Shown in pieces: positions 42,801-50,899 of a stretch of 64,000 bases of DNA. A program made the position numbers and the translations under genes. Origin of the DNA: Thermoguttaceae bacterium (GTDB taxonomy: Bacteria; Planctomycetota; Planctomycetia; Pirellulales; Thermoguttaceae); assembly GCA_017434455.1 (NCBI GenBank), contig JAFRFG010000003.1, positions 1 to 64,000 of the forward strand, read 5' to 3'. How positions within the stretch are numbered: position 1 is the first letter of the stretch; every line of letters starts with the position of its first letter. Under the pieces are notes generated by a model. It worked only from the letters and a program-made list of their open reading frames with translations, searched no databases and was not told the DNA's origin.

Positions 42801-45260
42801 GTTGTTCTTCAGCGAGTTGGCGGCGACCTTCGAATTGGCGCCGGTGCCGGTGATATCGCCGCCGTTGGTGATGGTGTCGTCGACGACGAGCGACTCGATA
42901 TCGCTGATCTGCCCGTCGGTGGTGAGACTGCCGCCGACCGAGAAGGTCGAACCGGCGCCGGTGCCGCTGATCGAAGCGTCGGCGCCATTACCGACATCGC
43001 CGGCGACTTTCACGTCGGAGAACCCCTCGATTGCGCTGCTGTCCTTGTTTTCTATGGCTTCGGCGGTGAGGTTCGAGTTCGCTCCGGTCCCGGTGAGCTT
43101 GCCGCTGCCTTCGTTGGTGAGCGTCCCGGCGATCTCGACATCGGAGAAGTCACTGATTTCGCCGCCGCTGGTCAGGTCGGAATTGATTTTGAGCGTCGAG
43201 TACAGACCGGTCCCGGTGAGCGTCGAGCCGTCGCCGGCTTTCAGCTGGTCGGCCGAAACGTTGGCGAACCCGGTGACGGATCCGGAGTTGTCCAGGGTAC
43301 CGCCGGCGGAGAGATTCGAGTCGGCGCCGTTGCCGGTGAGCGAACCGGTGTTGGTGATGTTGCCGTCGGCGGCGACGTTGGAGAAACCGTCGACAGCGCC
43401 GTCGTTCTCGATATCCGTGCCCGCGGTGAGCGCCGAACCGATGCCGGCGCCGGTGATCGACGCGTCGGCGGCGTTGGCGACCTTATCGGCCGAGACATTG
43501 GCGAACTGAGAAACAGCCCCGGAGTTGTCCAGGGTGCCCCCGGCGGAGAGTGTCGAATCACTGCCGCTGCCGGTGATCGTACCGGCGTTGGTGATATCGC
43601 CCGCGGCGGCGACCGTGGAGAAACCGTCGACGTCGCCGTCGTTCTCGATATCCGTATTCGCCGCGATTCCCGAGCCGATCCCCGCGCCGGAGATCGCCGC
43701 GTCGGCGGCATTGGCGACCTTGTCGGCCGAGACATTGGTGAACTGAGAAACAGTACCGGAGTTATCCAGGGTGCCCCCGGTGAAGAGTGTCGAATCGGTA
43801 CCGTTGCCGGTGATCGCCGCGTCGGCGGCGTTGGTGATATCACCGACGGCGGCGACCGTGGAGAAACCGTTGACGCTGCCGTCGTTCTCGATGGTCGTAT
43901 CCGAGGCGAGCGACGAACCGACTCCCGCGCCGGAAATCGCCGCGTCGGCGGCGTTGGCGACACTCCCCGCCGAAACAACAGCGAACTGAGAAACCGTGCC
44001 GGAGTTGTCCAACGTTCCCTCGACGGAGAGGTTCGACCCGGCGCCGGTGCCGGAGATCGCCGCGTCGGCGGCGTTGGCGAGATCGCCGGCCGAAACACCG
44101 GCGAATTGCGAAATCTCGCCGGCGTTCTTCAGCGTACCGCCGGCGGAGAGGTTCGAGTCGGCGCCGCTGCCGGTAATGGTCTTATCGTTGGTCAGATCGC
44201 CTCCGGCGCTGACCAACGCGTAATCCCCGATCGTTCCGCTGTTGGTCAGATCTGTTTTGGCCGAAAGAGCCGACCCGGCGCCCGTGCCGGTGATCGACGC
44301 GTCGGCGGCATCGTTGCTGATGTTGTCGGCTGCGACGCTGGCGAAGCCGGTGACGGTTTTGGTATTCGTCAGGTCACCCTCGGCGGAAAGCTCGGAGAAA
44401 GCCCCCTCCCCGGCGATCGTTCCGCTGTTCTCGATACCGGCGCCGTCTCCCAGGGCCTTGACCGTCTCGAAGTACTTGACCTCGCCGCCGTTCGTCAAAT
44501 TCCCGTTCGCCAGAAGGGTCGAACCGCCGTCGGCACCCCAGATATAGGCGTCCGCGCTGCTGTTATCGATATCGCCGTTCGACGTGACGTGCGAGAAATC
44601 GCTGATTCCCCCGGCGTTGGTGATGCTGCCGGCGGAAAGAATCGATCCGGCGCCGGTGCCGATGATGTCGGCCTCCGAATCGTTGTTGTTGATCGAACTG
44701 GCGGTGACGTTCGAGAAGAACGAGATATCACCGCCGTTGGTCAGCGCGCCGGAGACGCTCAGCGTCGAACCGGCGCCGTTGCCGTAGACGACGGCACCGG
44801 TGTTGTTCGCCAGTTCATCGGTGACGGTGACGTCCGTGAAGTTCTCGATCGTCCCGGAGCTGTCCAGATACTTCACCAAAAGCGAGGAGTCGGCTTCCAG
44901 GCCGGAGATTTTGTGATTCTCATCGATGAACACGGATGCGTTCGACTCGGAGAAGCGCGAGACGTTGACGATGTTGTCGACGTAGACCGTGCCTAAGCTG
45001 GAACCGATGTAGTCGGTCAGTTCGATGCCGTGGACCGTCGTCGCGAAGTGATCCTGCCCATGAAGATTCCAATCGTCCGTCGGGTCGCCCGGGGCCGCCA
45101 AGGCCACGCCGGCGCCGAGCGCCAGCACCGTCCCGGAGACGATGCACAGCCGCTTGAGAAAGCGCTGCGGTTCGCTGAAAATGCAGCGAATCAGTTTCTG
45201 AATCCGCCAAAGCCGCGAGTTCCCTTGATTTCGATCCTGTCTTTTCAGCGAAACCTTCAT
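36810..45260 (-). CDS. Giant autotransporter with 83-residue passenger repeats
   Basis: A 2816-residue protein. Residues 1-56 form a long signal peptide with a basic N-region (MKVSLKRQDRNQGNSRLWRI, then IVSGTVLALGAGVALAAPGD), the extended type seen in large autotransporters. The passenger (about 60-2370) consists of Asn/Gly/Asp-rich beta-helix repeats of the type TGTGANSKLxAxxLxNN, FSDMxVAGxVxNAAxA, ITATGENSAYKxGG and LTNEGSIDNIEAL, with an 83-residue (249-bp) period in the centre. A 34-residue module with ten Cys precedes the barrel. The C-terminal ~300 residues form the outer-membrane beta-barrel (NLWGMYYGNFGEIDGDG, alternating strands) and end in the aromatic Trp (GGAEFTW) expected for BAM recognition. 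Likely role: surface adhesion or biofilm, as an inference. Confidence 0.9.
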   Translation of the reverse strand: MKVSLKRQDRNQGNSRLWRIQKLIRCIFSEPQRFLKRLCIVSGTVLALGAGVALAAPGDPTDDWNLHGQDHFATTVHGIELTDYIGSSLGTVYVDNIVNVSRFSESNASVFIDENHKISGLEADSSLLVKYLDSSGTIENFTDVTVTDELANNTGAVVYGNGAGSTLSVSGALTNGGDISFFSNVTASSINNNDSEADIIGTGAGSILSAGSITNAGGISDFSHVTSNGDIDNSSADAYIWGADGGSTLLANGNLTNGGEVKYFETVKALGDGAGIENSGTIAGEGAFSELSAEGDLTNTKTVTGFASVAADNISNDAADASITGTGAGSALSAKTDLTNSGTIGDYALVSAGGDLTNDKTITGSGADSNLSAGGTLKNAGEISQFAGVSAGDLANAADAAISGTGAGSNLSVEGTLDNSGTVSQFAVVSAGSVANAADAAISGAGVGSSLASDTTIENDGSVNGFSTVAAVGDITNAADAAITGNGTDSTLFTGGTLDNSGTVSQFTNVSADKVANAADAAISGAGIGSGIAANTDIENDGDVDGFSTVAAAGDITNAGTITGSGSDSTLSAGGTLDNSGAVSQFANVSADKVANAADASITGAGIGSALTAGTDIENDGAVDGFSNVAADGNITNTGSLTGNGADSNLSAGGTLDNSGSVTGFANVSADQLKAGDGSTLTGTGLYSTLKINSDLTSGGEISDFSDVEIAGTLTNEGSGKLTGTGANSNLTAEAIENKDSSAIEGFSDVKVAGDVGNGADASISGTGAGSTFSVGGSLTTDGQISDIESLVVDDTITNGGDITGTGANSKVAANSLKNNADASVSGYSDAEFYAVTNDGTIEGTGLDSKFTAAVVTNNAGAVLGGYSDVEVAGILTNAEGAAVSGTGEGSVYQVGTLANSGTIDKVEDLAVKWDAANSGSVTGTGDNSKFTADNLTNNDGAELNDFSSIAVKGAVTNAANAFIRGTGASSTFTANALTNEGTLENIENVAVKTEIDNDGSIVGTGDNSNLTAENLNNNDGASIESYSNMTVSDTVANAGTITASGEDSAYKFGTLNNSGTIENIEQLVVKNDISNEGALAGTGDESKLKAANLDNSADASIDGFAAMNVAGTVTNAGDITASGEGSTYKLGELTNSGTIGQVEALVVTGDAANSGDISGTGDNSKFTAANLDNSADASIDGFAAMNVAGVVNNDGDITASGEGSTYKLGELTNSGAIDAVEAMVVTGDVTNNGDINGTGANSKFTAANLANNADAQITAYSNMDVAGTVTNAAGALMRASGTGSVYNLGELTNEGTIDRVESLVVAGAVTNNGEGKILSTGANSKFTADTLDNNDSGQIRDFSDMSIAGNVNNAAGAVIAATGENSSYKIGVDLTNEGSVENIEALTVAGDINNNGSGKISGTGANSKLNAANLNNNDQGIVENFSDMDIAGEVNNAAGASITATGENSAYKIGGALTNEGTIDNIEALTAGGDISNSGSGRITGTGANSKLNGANLFNDDEGTVENFSDMDIAGNLTNAADASITATGENSAYKIGGDLTNEGSINNIEALTVTGNVANSGDGQITGSGANSKLNAASLDNSDRGIVKNFSDMDIAGDVTNAADASITATGENSAYKVGGNLTNEGSIDNIEALNVTGDVTNNGEGQITGSGANSKLNAANLYNNDQGTVNNFSDMNIVGDVTNAVKATIEATGENSSYKIGGNLTNQGVINDIEALTVAGDIDNDGDGAFDGLIIGTGANSKINAANLRNNNLGIVQNFSDMDVAGEVFNDAGASIIGSGENSAYKMGTLENYGNINGAEAIVVAGSAKNDGDGVIVGTGANSKFNADSLDNDGNAEIWDFSNMNVTGAVNNAADAMIIASGEGSSYQLGMLNNDGLIDGVESLNVNGGQQADGSFAPGDINNNGQGAIIGTGSGSKLSAHNLYNNDSALVFNYSNIDVLADVTNAADAVIEGAGESSSFKFGTLDNSGRISDAEEIDVEGTITNRENGSILEVGANSTLKAGNITNNGVISATADPDADSSVGIYSSMDVDGNLVNAGADPDQSLTQWKAAAHPNAEGQDDRENKRPDTPAMQTVVDDLSGAAKIVNYSNMSVGGTLTNAASGYIQGTGVGSTYTIGTLDNSGVVTGVENLNVTNGLTNFSGGLIQGTGVGSTLNVGGNLDINFGSTIRNYETVNVGGDLNNLGAMEFISDTYVGGDFLNQSNTYVPRTRTLRAAADAGGVENASGGMLVTDTYNGRIGKITVQGDAVINGGELWIGGSGEQLRVGQDYVFLTVNDGHLTVNEALQIRASNEYDYDTLLDDNYDTGSSNKTKSATPRLFHAEGFYNDTDYYVSLRRDFVYGRTGVTSNQKNVGTYLDAAAYTLNSANDNYTEGDMFNVLSALDNENINGGNVPDSDYGYSNGSGQYTYVSNYATEGALKALDQLSGSIYADMALMSRQNVWLLQNHVADFLRPDFCLECNCACGPINNGCGCGCDAAGFCSACEDTMGDCVTGAGHNLWGMYYGNFGEIDGDGNGGGFDYKTNGFIVGGDLYRSHRTRMGIYAAFGYTNLDRDDLNNVSKTQSYNLGLYGVHEFCFGNLLGTAGIATDNYKADRLLHFGESPLNSNYVHRMHHGELQSMQYNVRLEQSWNYALRRTLFQPFIGVAYDNLRMGELQERTEWGDREDGQYVTELHSDSYNLDSLRSDIGVRLSRCCTHGSSAFSLQGRAAWLHEFADTNVELTNSFTNRNYDVEETGYGNAYNTVANNAFNSDQFNTCSYTIRGVDLGRDYAWGGAGVTYTCLSTNISLFAAYDILFNDLEQLHNVTGGAEFTW
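39700..42900 (-). repeat. In-frame ~249-bp DNA repeats inside the autotransporter
   Basis: Central passenger codons repeat every 249 bases (83 residues), with small-scale variants either side of this core. The antisense strand also stays open in the same phase, so long false frames recur at the same spacing (for example starts at 40675, 40924 and 41173). Unequal crossing-over between units could change the protein length. Confidence 0.8.
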
Positions 45261-45667
45261 AGTTCGTCCTCCGTGACGAAAGTGATGATTATGGAAGAGC
45301 CGCGGCTCCCCGGCGTTTTGCGGCCGCGGTTTTTGGGGGGAATCCGTTCCCGCCGCAAACCGCCGCGCCCGAGCGGATTTTCCGCCGGGCGTACTGGTTT
45401 ATGTTCACACAAATACGGTACAGACCACGCCCCTATACAGAGCCCGGTCTTCCTCTTTCATCGGACTCGGGGAAGAGGAGCTTTATCAAAAATAACGATT
45501 ACAACCGAAATAGGAGAAAAAGCCGTTGTGTCGGATCTTCGTGAAGCGACGGCCATGCCGAACGCGGCGGTCGCGCGGGGGGTATCAGCGGTACGGCGAG
45601 TATCGAAAACGACGAAAAGAACGAAACAATCGGTGAGAGCGGTAATAACCGGCAGGCCCCGGCGGGG
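45261..45667. other. Gene-free leader of the autotransporter
   Basis: About 400 bases between the start of the giant autotransporter and the stop of the next barrel gene. No terminator or convincing -10/-35 pair was seen. It probably contains the autotransporter promoter. Confidence 0.4.
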
Positions 45668-46711
45668 TCAGTACTTGATGTTCGCCCCGGCGGTAATCGC
45701 GTGCGACTGGTACGACGAGGAGAAATCGGCGTCGTAATGGAACCACAGATCGACGATGTTCCTCAGCGCCGCGGCGACCCCGACACCGAGGATGGCCCGG
45801 TCGCGGGGAAGTTCGCAGCCGCCGTATCGCCAGGCGACGGGGAATTCGCTTGTGTCGCTGGTGGTCAGAAGGTCGCTGTCCCCGAACTCATGCGCCCACA
45901 TTCCCCAGATGGACGGCTTCAGGACGGCGATATAGGTGGCGTAATCCCACGAGAAGCGGGAACCGAGGAACGCTCGGTACGACTGGCCCGATTCGGTCGG
46001 GAAGAGCGAGCGCTGGTCGATGGGGATATCATCCTCGTCCCCCTGACCGAGAAGGATCGATCGAAAGCCGAGGAAGGGGGCGATCTTGGTATAGCCGCTT
46101 TTTAAGTGCATCCCCAGTTCGGTCTGGTAGTTCCACTGGATTTGGCTCAGGGAGCGCGAAACGCTCGTGTGGCCCGCCGCGCCCGGGACACCGCCGAGGG
46201 CTCGCTCGCTGTCGGAGTGATTATTTCCGGCGCCGACGGAAAAGTCCCAGTGCCACAGGTCCCCCTCCAGGCCGAGACGGCACAGGCCGTAATAATTCGA
46301 GATATACTGGCTGTCGCCGGGGTTGTCCGGGCGGACATCGATCGTCGTGCCTCCCAGCCGAAAGCCGATCATCGACCGGCTGGCGATCTTGCGGTCGGCG
46401 CCGATCCCGCCGCCGAAGACCGACGCGCTCAGCCCGTCGGGGCGGTTGAACTCCCCCCTTCGATCGAGGTCGGTCCACTGACCGAAGAGGGTGCCGTTGA
46501 CGCGGATTTTATAGGGGTCGTTGATCGGCAGTTCCGTGAGGTTCCCCCGCAGAACCGTCTCCTCGCCGGAAGATATCGGCCGCCGGATCTGCTCGAGCAG
46601 CCGCTGCCCGACGGCGTAGGTAAACGGTTCGTCGGCGGCGGCCGTGCTCAGCGCGGCGAATATCGCCAAGACGATAAGCGCGGGGGCTTTGGGGCGAAAC
46701 CGACCGAACAT
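45668..46711 (-). CDS. Outer-membrane autotransporter-barrel-like protein
   Basis: A 347-residue protein with a signal peptide (MFGRFRPKAPALIVLAIFAALSTAAA, then DEPF). The rest shows the alternating pattern and Gly/aromatic richness of an outer-membrane beta-barrel: GTLFGQWTDLDRRGEF, VFGGGIGADRKIASRS, DFSVGAGNNHSDSERA, LGFRSILLGQGDEDD. It ends ITAGANIKY, with the terminal aromatic residue. Similarity in style to the barrel of the giant protein downstream, and the same orientation, suggest a functional pair or a shared origin. It has no passenger domain. Substrate or function unknown. Confidence 0.8.
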   Translation of the reverse strand: MFGRFRPKAPALIVLAIFAALSTAAADEPFTYAVGQRLLEQIRRPISSGEETVLRGNLTELPINDPYKIRVNGTLFGQWTDLDRRGEFNRPDGLSASVFGGGIGADRKIASRSMIGFRLGGTTIDVRPDNPGDSQYISNYYGLCRLGLEGDLWHWDFSVGAGNNHSDSERALGGVPGAAGHTSVSRSLSQIQWNYQTELGMHLKSGYTKIAPFLGFRSILLGQGDEDDIPIDQRSLFPTESGQSYRAFLGSRFSWDYATYIAVLKPSIWGMWAHEFGDSDLLTTSDTSEFPVAWRYGGCELPRDRAILGVGVAAALRNIVDLWFHYDADFSSSYQSHAITAGANIKY

Positions 46712-46817
46712 AAAACCGTGCCTGTGGTATGACCGTGTTTACAGCGTGACCGTATTTGAAATAGAACCGGGACCGCGGCGGGGCGCCGCCCCCGGCAAAT
46801 CTTCCGTCCCTAACTTT

Positions 46818-47498
46818 TTAGTAGGGGGCGGCGCTTGGCTGGGGGGCCGCCAGCGTGGCCGCCGGGGCTGCCGCGGCCGCCGGGGTTAAGGGGGTCTGGG
46901 GGGGCAATTCGGCCGGATCGCCGGCCAGGCGCGCCGGGGCGTCGCCCGTTCCCTGCGTCGGGAGGAAACCGTCGCTGGTCCCCTTTTTGGGCAGCGGCAG
47001 GATCGCCTGGGCGACCATCATCGAATCGCTGTTGTTCTTCGAGATAATAAAGCCGGTCTCCTCGCGGTCGAACCCGATGTTCATCGAGTGTGTTCCGGCG
47101 GGGCTCTCCAGCGCCAGGCAGGCGCCTCCCTTGTCGTCGGTCGCCAGTTCGGCGCGCACCGGGCTGGACGCCGAGCTCGGGTCGTCGGTGGTCACTTGGA
47201 TCCTCTGCCCCATGACGCAGAAGCCCCCCAGGTGGTTGGAGAGGACCTGCCGCTTGGCCAGGACGACCCCGTCGCGCAGCTCGATCAGCGGCTCGCCGGA
47301 CTGCGAGTCGTTGACGAGGATCCCGTCGGTCACCGTCAGATTGCGCACCTCCAGGGTATCGAAGACGGCGGGGGAATTCCCCTGTGCGCCGTTTTGGGGG
47401 GAGCCAGAAGGTGTATCGGAAAGGTACCAGACACTTCCGATTCCCGAAATCGCCCCAAACAAGGCGGCGATCAGTCCGTTGAAGAGCTTATCTCCCAT
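46818..47498 (-). CDS. Membrane-anchored protein of unknown function
   Basis: A 226-residue protein. The ATG at 47498 has AAAGGA 6 bases upstream. Residues 6-26 (FNGLIAALFGAISGIGSVWYL) form a single N-terminal anchor. A Ser/Gly/Asn linker precedes a beta-rich domain (NLTVTDGILVNDSQSGEPLI, VVLAKRQVLSNHLGGFCVMG, IGFDREETGFIISKN), and the C-terminus is Ala/Pro-rich (PAATLAAPQPSAAPY). The LxVTDGxxVND block resembles short secreted proteins found in planctomycetes, but I recognise no family. A product attached to the inner membrane and facing the periplasm is inferred. Confidence 0.65.
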   Translation of the reverse strand: MGDKLFNGLIAALFGAISGIGSVWYLSDTPSGSPQNGAQGNSPAVFDTLEVRNLTVTDGILVNDSQSGEPLIELRDGVVLAKRQVLSNHLGGFCVMGQRIQVTTDDPSSASSPVRAELATDDKGGACLALESPAGTHSMNIGFDREETGFIISKNNSDSMMVAQAILPLPKKGTSDGFLPTQGTGDAPARLAGDPAELPPQTPLTPAAAAAPAATLAAPQPSAAPY

Positions 47499-47750
47499 AC
47501 GTTCCTTTCTGCGGTTTGAGCCGAGGTGTTTCCCCCGCGGCGGGATCACCAACGGTTTTTTGGCGGGGAAAAACACGGCGCGGGGGAATCATAGGGATTT
47601 CTTGGGGGAAAGACCAGAGCAAAATTTTTAGTAAAATCCCGGCGCGGGTTTTAAGATTGGTAAAATTCGATTAAAATAGGGAAGAGATATCCGGGTTTTC
47701 CTTGCGCGGCGGGCGCCTTTCATCGCTGGTGTTTTCCGCGCGGATCATGA

Positions 47751-47756
47751 TATAAT
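47751..47756 (+). promoter_or_regulatory. Candidate -10 box (TATAAT)
   Basis: TATAAT lies 88 bases before the TTG start of the DoxX-like gene. No strong -35 hexamer is seen. It is a likely promoter for the oxidoreductase gene group. Confidence 0.55.
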
Positions 47757-47843
47757 AGACCCACCTACGTACACATACCCCAACACACGTAAGCTTCACC
47801 TCTGCCAAGACGCGGTGAATCATAGCTGAAGAGGAGGCCTCTT

Positions 47844-48968
47844 TTGAACGGTAAAAGAGTCGGAACATGGACCTTAGTGGTCATCGTACTGCTGGTACTG
47901 ACGCGCGTGGCGATCGGCTGGCATTTTCTGTTTGAGGGAATCTGGAAGATGCAGCCGGAAAACGGCTTCAGCTCCAAGGGGTTCCTCGGGATGGCGAAGG
48001 GGCCGACCAAGGGGTTCTACTACATGTTCCTTCCCGACCTCGACGGTTCGGAGCGTCTTCAGATGGCCGAGGTGGTCAGCGGCAAGATGGAAGACGGCAA
48101 GTTCGTCAAAGGCCAGTCGTTCGGCTGGACCCTCCCCGTCTTCGAGACGGAGTGGTACCGCTTCTACGAGAAGTTCCAGGCGCAGTATCAGCTGACCGAC
48201 GAGCAGAAAAAAAGCTGCGACGCGATCTTCAATCAATATGTTGATTCTCTGCGCAGCTGCACCGTCGAGCAGCGCGACGCGATCCGCGAGTTCCTCGGCG
48301 GCCGCGAGCGCTACGAAAAGCATCTTGGCTCTACCAACGGCGCCGAGCACCAGAAGATCTGGGACTGGGACCAGCAGATGAAGCTGCGCAGCGAGGGGAG
48401 CAAGATGGCGGATGTCCCCGAGAAGATGGGGGAAAATATGCGTCTGGCTCTCTGGGAAGAGCTCACCGGCGCCCAGAAGAATCTCGGCGAGATGCCCCGT
48501 CTGGTCTACGGCACCAATAAGGTCCCCGGCGCGTCGATCGTCACGAAGATCCCCTTCATCAAAAAGTTTGCCCAGCCGACCCGCCTCGGTCTGCTTGATC
48601 TGATGGTTACCGTCGGGCTTTCGGCGATCGGCGTGTGCCTGATGTGCGGTTTCTGCACCCGTCTGGCGGCGATCGCGGGCGCTTGTTTTATGTTCAACGT
48701 CTGCCTGTCGCAGTTCCCGTGGCCGTCGGTCTATCCGTACTCCCCCGAGGTGGTCGGCCACTTCATGATCTTCAGCAAAGACTCCGCCGAGCTGCTGGCG
48801 CTGCTGATTTTGGCGGTCTTCCCGACCGGACGCTGGGCCGGTTTCGATTGGTTCCTCTGGAAGCTCTTCGGCAAGCGGACGCTGCGCGCCTACGGCCTGA
48901 AGAAAGACCCGCTCACCCCGGAAATCGTTCCGGAGCGGATCTCCCCGGAAGCCGAGGCCGTGAAGTGA
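47844..48968 (+). CDS. DoxX-like integral membrane protein
   Basis: A 374-residue membrane protein. The start is a TTG with GAGGAGG 8 bases upstream. Hydrophobic segments lie near residues 8-30 (TWTLVVIVLLVLTRVAIGW), in the last third (LLDLMVTVGLSAIGVCLMCG, RLAAIAGACFMFNVCLS) and near ELLALLILAVFPTGRWAGF, with a large non-membrane loop of about 190 residues between the first and later helices. This matches the DoxX / TQO small-subunit superfamily, whose members often donate electrons to or from quinones. The large soluble loop is characteristic of the planctomycete form. Its position directly before two Tat-exported Gfo/Idh proteins suggests it may recycle their redox cofactor; that is inference. 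Confidence 0.85.
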   Translation: MNGKRVGTWTLVVIVLLVLTRVAIGWHFLFEGIWKMQPENGFSSKGFLGMAKGPTKGFYYMFLPDLDGSERLQMAEVVSGKMEDGKFVKGQSFGWTLPVFETEWYRFYEKFQAQYQLTDEQKKSCDAIFNQYVDSLRSCTVEQRDAIREFLGGRERYEKHLGSTNGAEHQKIWDWDQQMKLRSEGSKMADVPEKMGENMRLALWEELTGAQKNLGEMPRLVYGTNKVPGASIVTKIPFIKKFAQPTRLGLLDLMVTVGLSAIGVCLMCGFCTRLAAIAGACFMFNVCLSQFPWPSVYPYSPEVVGHFMIFSKDSAELLALLILAVFPTGRWAGFDWFLWKLFGKRTLRAYGLKKDPLTPEIVPERISPEAEAVK

Positions 48969-49026
48969 GAAAGCGGCCACTCTTAGGACAAGCACAAAAA
49001 ATAAATATCCCAGCGGGGTTAGCAAT

Positions 49027-50832
49027 ATGACCAACGAAAACAACACCGAAAACAACGGGAACGCCGTTTCCCGACGTAACTTTCTTTTAGCCGGCGCCCT
49101 GGCCGCCGGGGTTCCCGCCGCGGGGCTGGGAGCGTTCTACTTCGGTTATTCCCGGGTTCACGGCGATCCGGTCCGCGTCGCGATCCTCGGGGTCGGCGAC
49201 GAGGGGTCGGTCCTTTTGGGGGCGATCAATCCCGACTATGTCGAGGTCAAGGCGATCGCCGATATCCGCCCGTACAACCAGTACCGCGCCTTCCACGGCG
49301 ACCACTACAGCGACGCGGCTTTAGCGGCCCGCTGCGGCCTGATGGAAAAGTACGGCTGGGCGACCGAAGATGAGGCCCGCCGCCATGTGGCGGTCTACGC
49401 CGATTACCGCGACCTGCTCAAAGACGCCGAGAAGCTCGGGATCGAGGCGGTCATCATCGGGCTGCCGCTGCATCTGCACGCCATCGCCTCGGTTCAGGCG
49501 ATGAGCCGCGGCCTGCACGTGCTGTGCGAGAAGCTGATGGGGCACTCGACCCTCCAGTGCAAAGAGATGGCCCGCGCGGCCAAGAAGTTCTCGCGCCACC
49601 TGGCGATCGGCCACCAGCGGCATTACAACATCCTCTATCACGAGGCCGAAGAGAACATCGAGCGCGGCTTGATCGGCGATATCCACTACATCCGCGCGCA
49701 GTGGCACCGCGGGAACTCCCCTGGGTCCGACTCGTGGCAGATGCCGATGCCGACGGCGCTTAAGCCCGACGACAAGCAGGCCGGAAAGCTGGCCGACGAG
49801 CTTCGTGAATGGAAGACCAACCTGGCCGAGGCCTCGGGGCTCGATATCGAGAAGTGGCGGCTGAAGGTCGCCCAGAAACAGGCCGAGCTGCAAGACGCTA
49901 TTCTGGAGACCGGCGGCAAGTACAAGGGGGTCGAGCTGAAGAGCGTCGCCGATTACGGCTACCTCAGCGAGGTCTTCGGCGCCGGCACAAAGTACCAGTA
50001 CGACCGTCCCAGCGCCGAGGAGCTGATCCGCTGGCGTCTGTGGGCGCGCACCGGCGGCGGTCTGATGGTCGAGCTGGGGAGCCACCAGCTCGACGCGGCG
50101 AGCATCTTCCTGGCCGCCAGCAGCCGGCGGGCCGCCGCGCTGCGCGGCGACGACCCCAGCGCCCTGCCCGACCGCGGGAAGGTTCACCCCCTGCGGGTCC
50201 ACGTTTCGGCGAACCGGAACCTCTTCGGCCTCGACCGTCAGGTTCACGACCATATCACCACGCTGGTCGAGTTCCCCGCGCCGGGTTACGACGCCGCCTC
50301 GATCGACGGCCGCAAGCGGACGATCACCGTTCAGTACAGCACGATCAACGGGAACGGTTTCGGCGGCTACGGCGAAATCGTCTACGGCACCAAGGGGACG
50401 ATCATCCTCGAGCGGGAGCAAAAAAGCGAGCTTCTGCGCGGTCCTTCGACCAGCAAGGTCGAGAAGAAGGCCGCCGGCGCGGCCGCCCTCGATACCCAGG
50501 CCTCGGCGCCGGCTCAAAAGGCGGTCGCCTCGGCCAGCGGCGACGGTCCGGCGGTGAGCCGCGGCTATAAGGAAGAGATCGAGCATTGGGCCTGGTGCAT
50601 CAAAGAAAATCCAAACGTGACCGACCCGACGAAACAGCCGCGCTGCAATCCGCGCATCGCCCTGGGCGACGCGGTGATCGCGCTGGTCACCAATATCGCC
50701 GCCGGTCAAGGGAAGAGCGTCGAGTTCCGCGAATCTTGGTTCGATCCCGAGAACGACGAGACCCCCGAAAACGAGCTGACCGAACTGAAAGGGGTCCCGA
50801 ATATCGATCAGGATAAGTACAAGCTCTCTTGA
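49027..50832 (+). CDS. Tat-exported Gfo/Idh/MocA oxidoreductase
   Basis: A 601-residue protein. A classic Tat signal, SRRNFLLAGALAAGVPAAG (residues 15-33), directs the folded, cofactor-loaded enzyme out. The Rossmann fold follows (VAILGVGDEGSVLLGAIN), with ADIRPYNQYRAFHGD, then the lysine motif as CEKLMGHS (Leu instead of the usual Pro after EK) and GHQRHYN. A ~90-residue helical insertion follows, then the C-terminal domain (LIRWRLWARTGGGLMVELGS, NGNGFGGYGE). It is longer than ordinary family members (about 350-450). Together with the next protein, 35% or more of its blocks are shared by eye. Likely role: oxidation of a sugar or glycoside in the periplasm. Confidence 0.9.
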   Translation: MTNENNTENNGNAVSRRNFLLAGALAAGVPAAGLGAFYFGYSRVHGDPVRVAILGVGDEGSVLLGAINPDYVEVKAIADIRPYNQYRAFHGDHYSDAALAARCGLMEKYGWATEDEARRHVAVYADYRDLLKDAEKLGIEAVIIGLPLHLHAIASVQAMSRGLHVLCEKLMGHSTLQCKEMARAAKKFSRHLAIGHQRHYNILYHEAEENIERGLIGDIHYIRAQWHRGNSPGSDSWQMPMPTALKPDDKQAGKLADELREWKTNLAEASGLDIEKWRLKVAQKQAELQDAILETGGKYKGVELKSVADYGYLSEVFGAGTKYQYDRPSAEELIRWRLWARTGGGLMVELGSHQLDAASIFLAASSRRAAALRGDDPSALPDRGKVHPLRVHVSANRNLFGLDRQVHDHITTLVEFPAPGYDAASIDGRKRTITVQYSTINGNGFGGYGEIVYGTKGTIILEREQKSELLRGPSTSKVEKKAAGAAALDTQASAPAQKAVASASGDGPAVSRGYKEEIEHWAWCIKENPNVTDPTKQPRCNPRIALGDAVIALVTNIAAGQGKSVEFRESWFDPENDETPENELTELKGVPNIDQDKYKLS

Positions 50833-50899
50833 TGGTAAACGAGCCGGCAAGAGCGTTTCCCACAGTCAGAAAACACAAAGAAGATAAACGGAACCTACG

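Noticed and set aside
39090..44996. Chain of plus-strand frames at about 249-base spacing
   Set aside because: They are antisense echoes of the repeated autotransporter passenger; none has a ribosome binding site.
49321..50850. Long minus-strand open frame (509 codons) opposite the first Tat-exported Gfo gene
   Set aside because: It is a shadow of a GC-rich coding strand; its translation is Arg/Leu/Val/Gly-rich with no recognisable domain, while the plus strand has clear Rossmann motifs.
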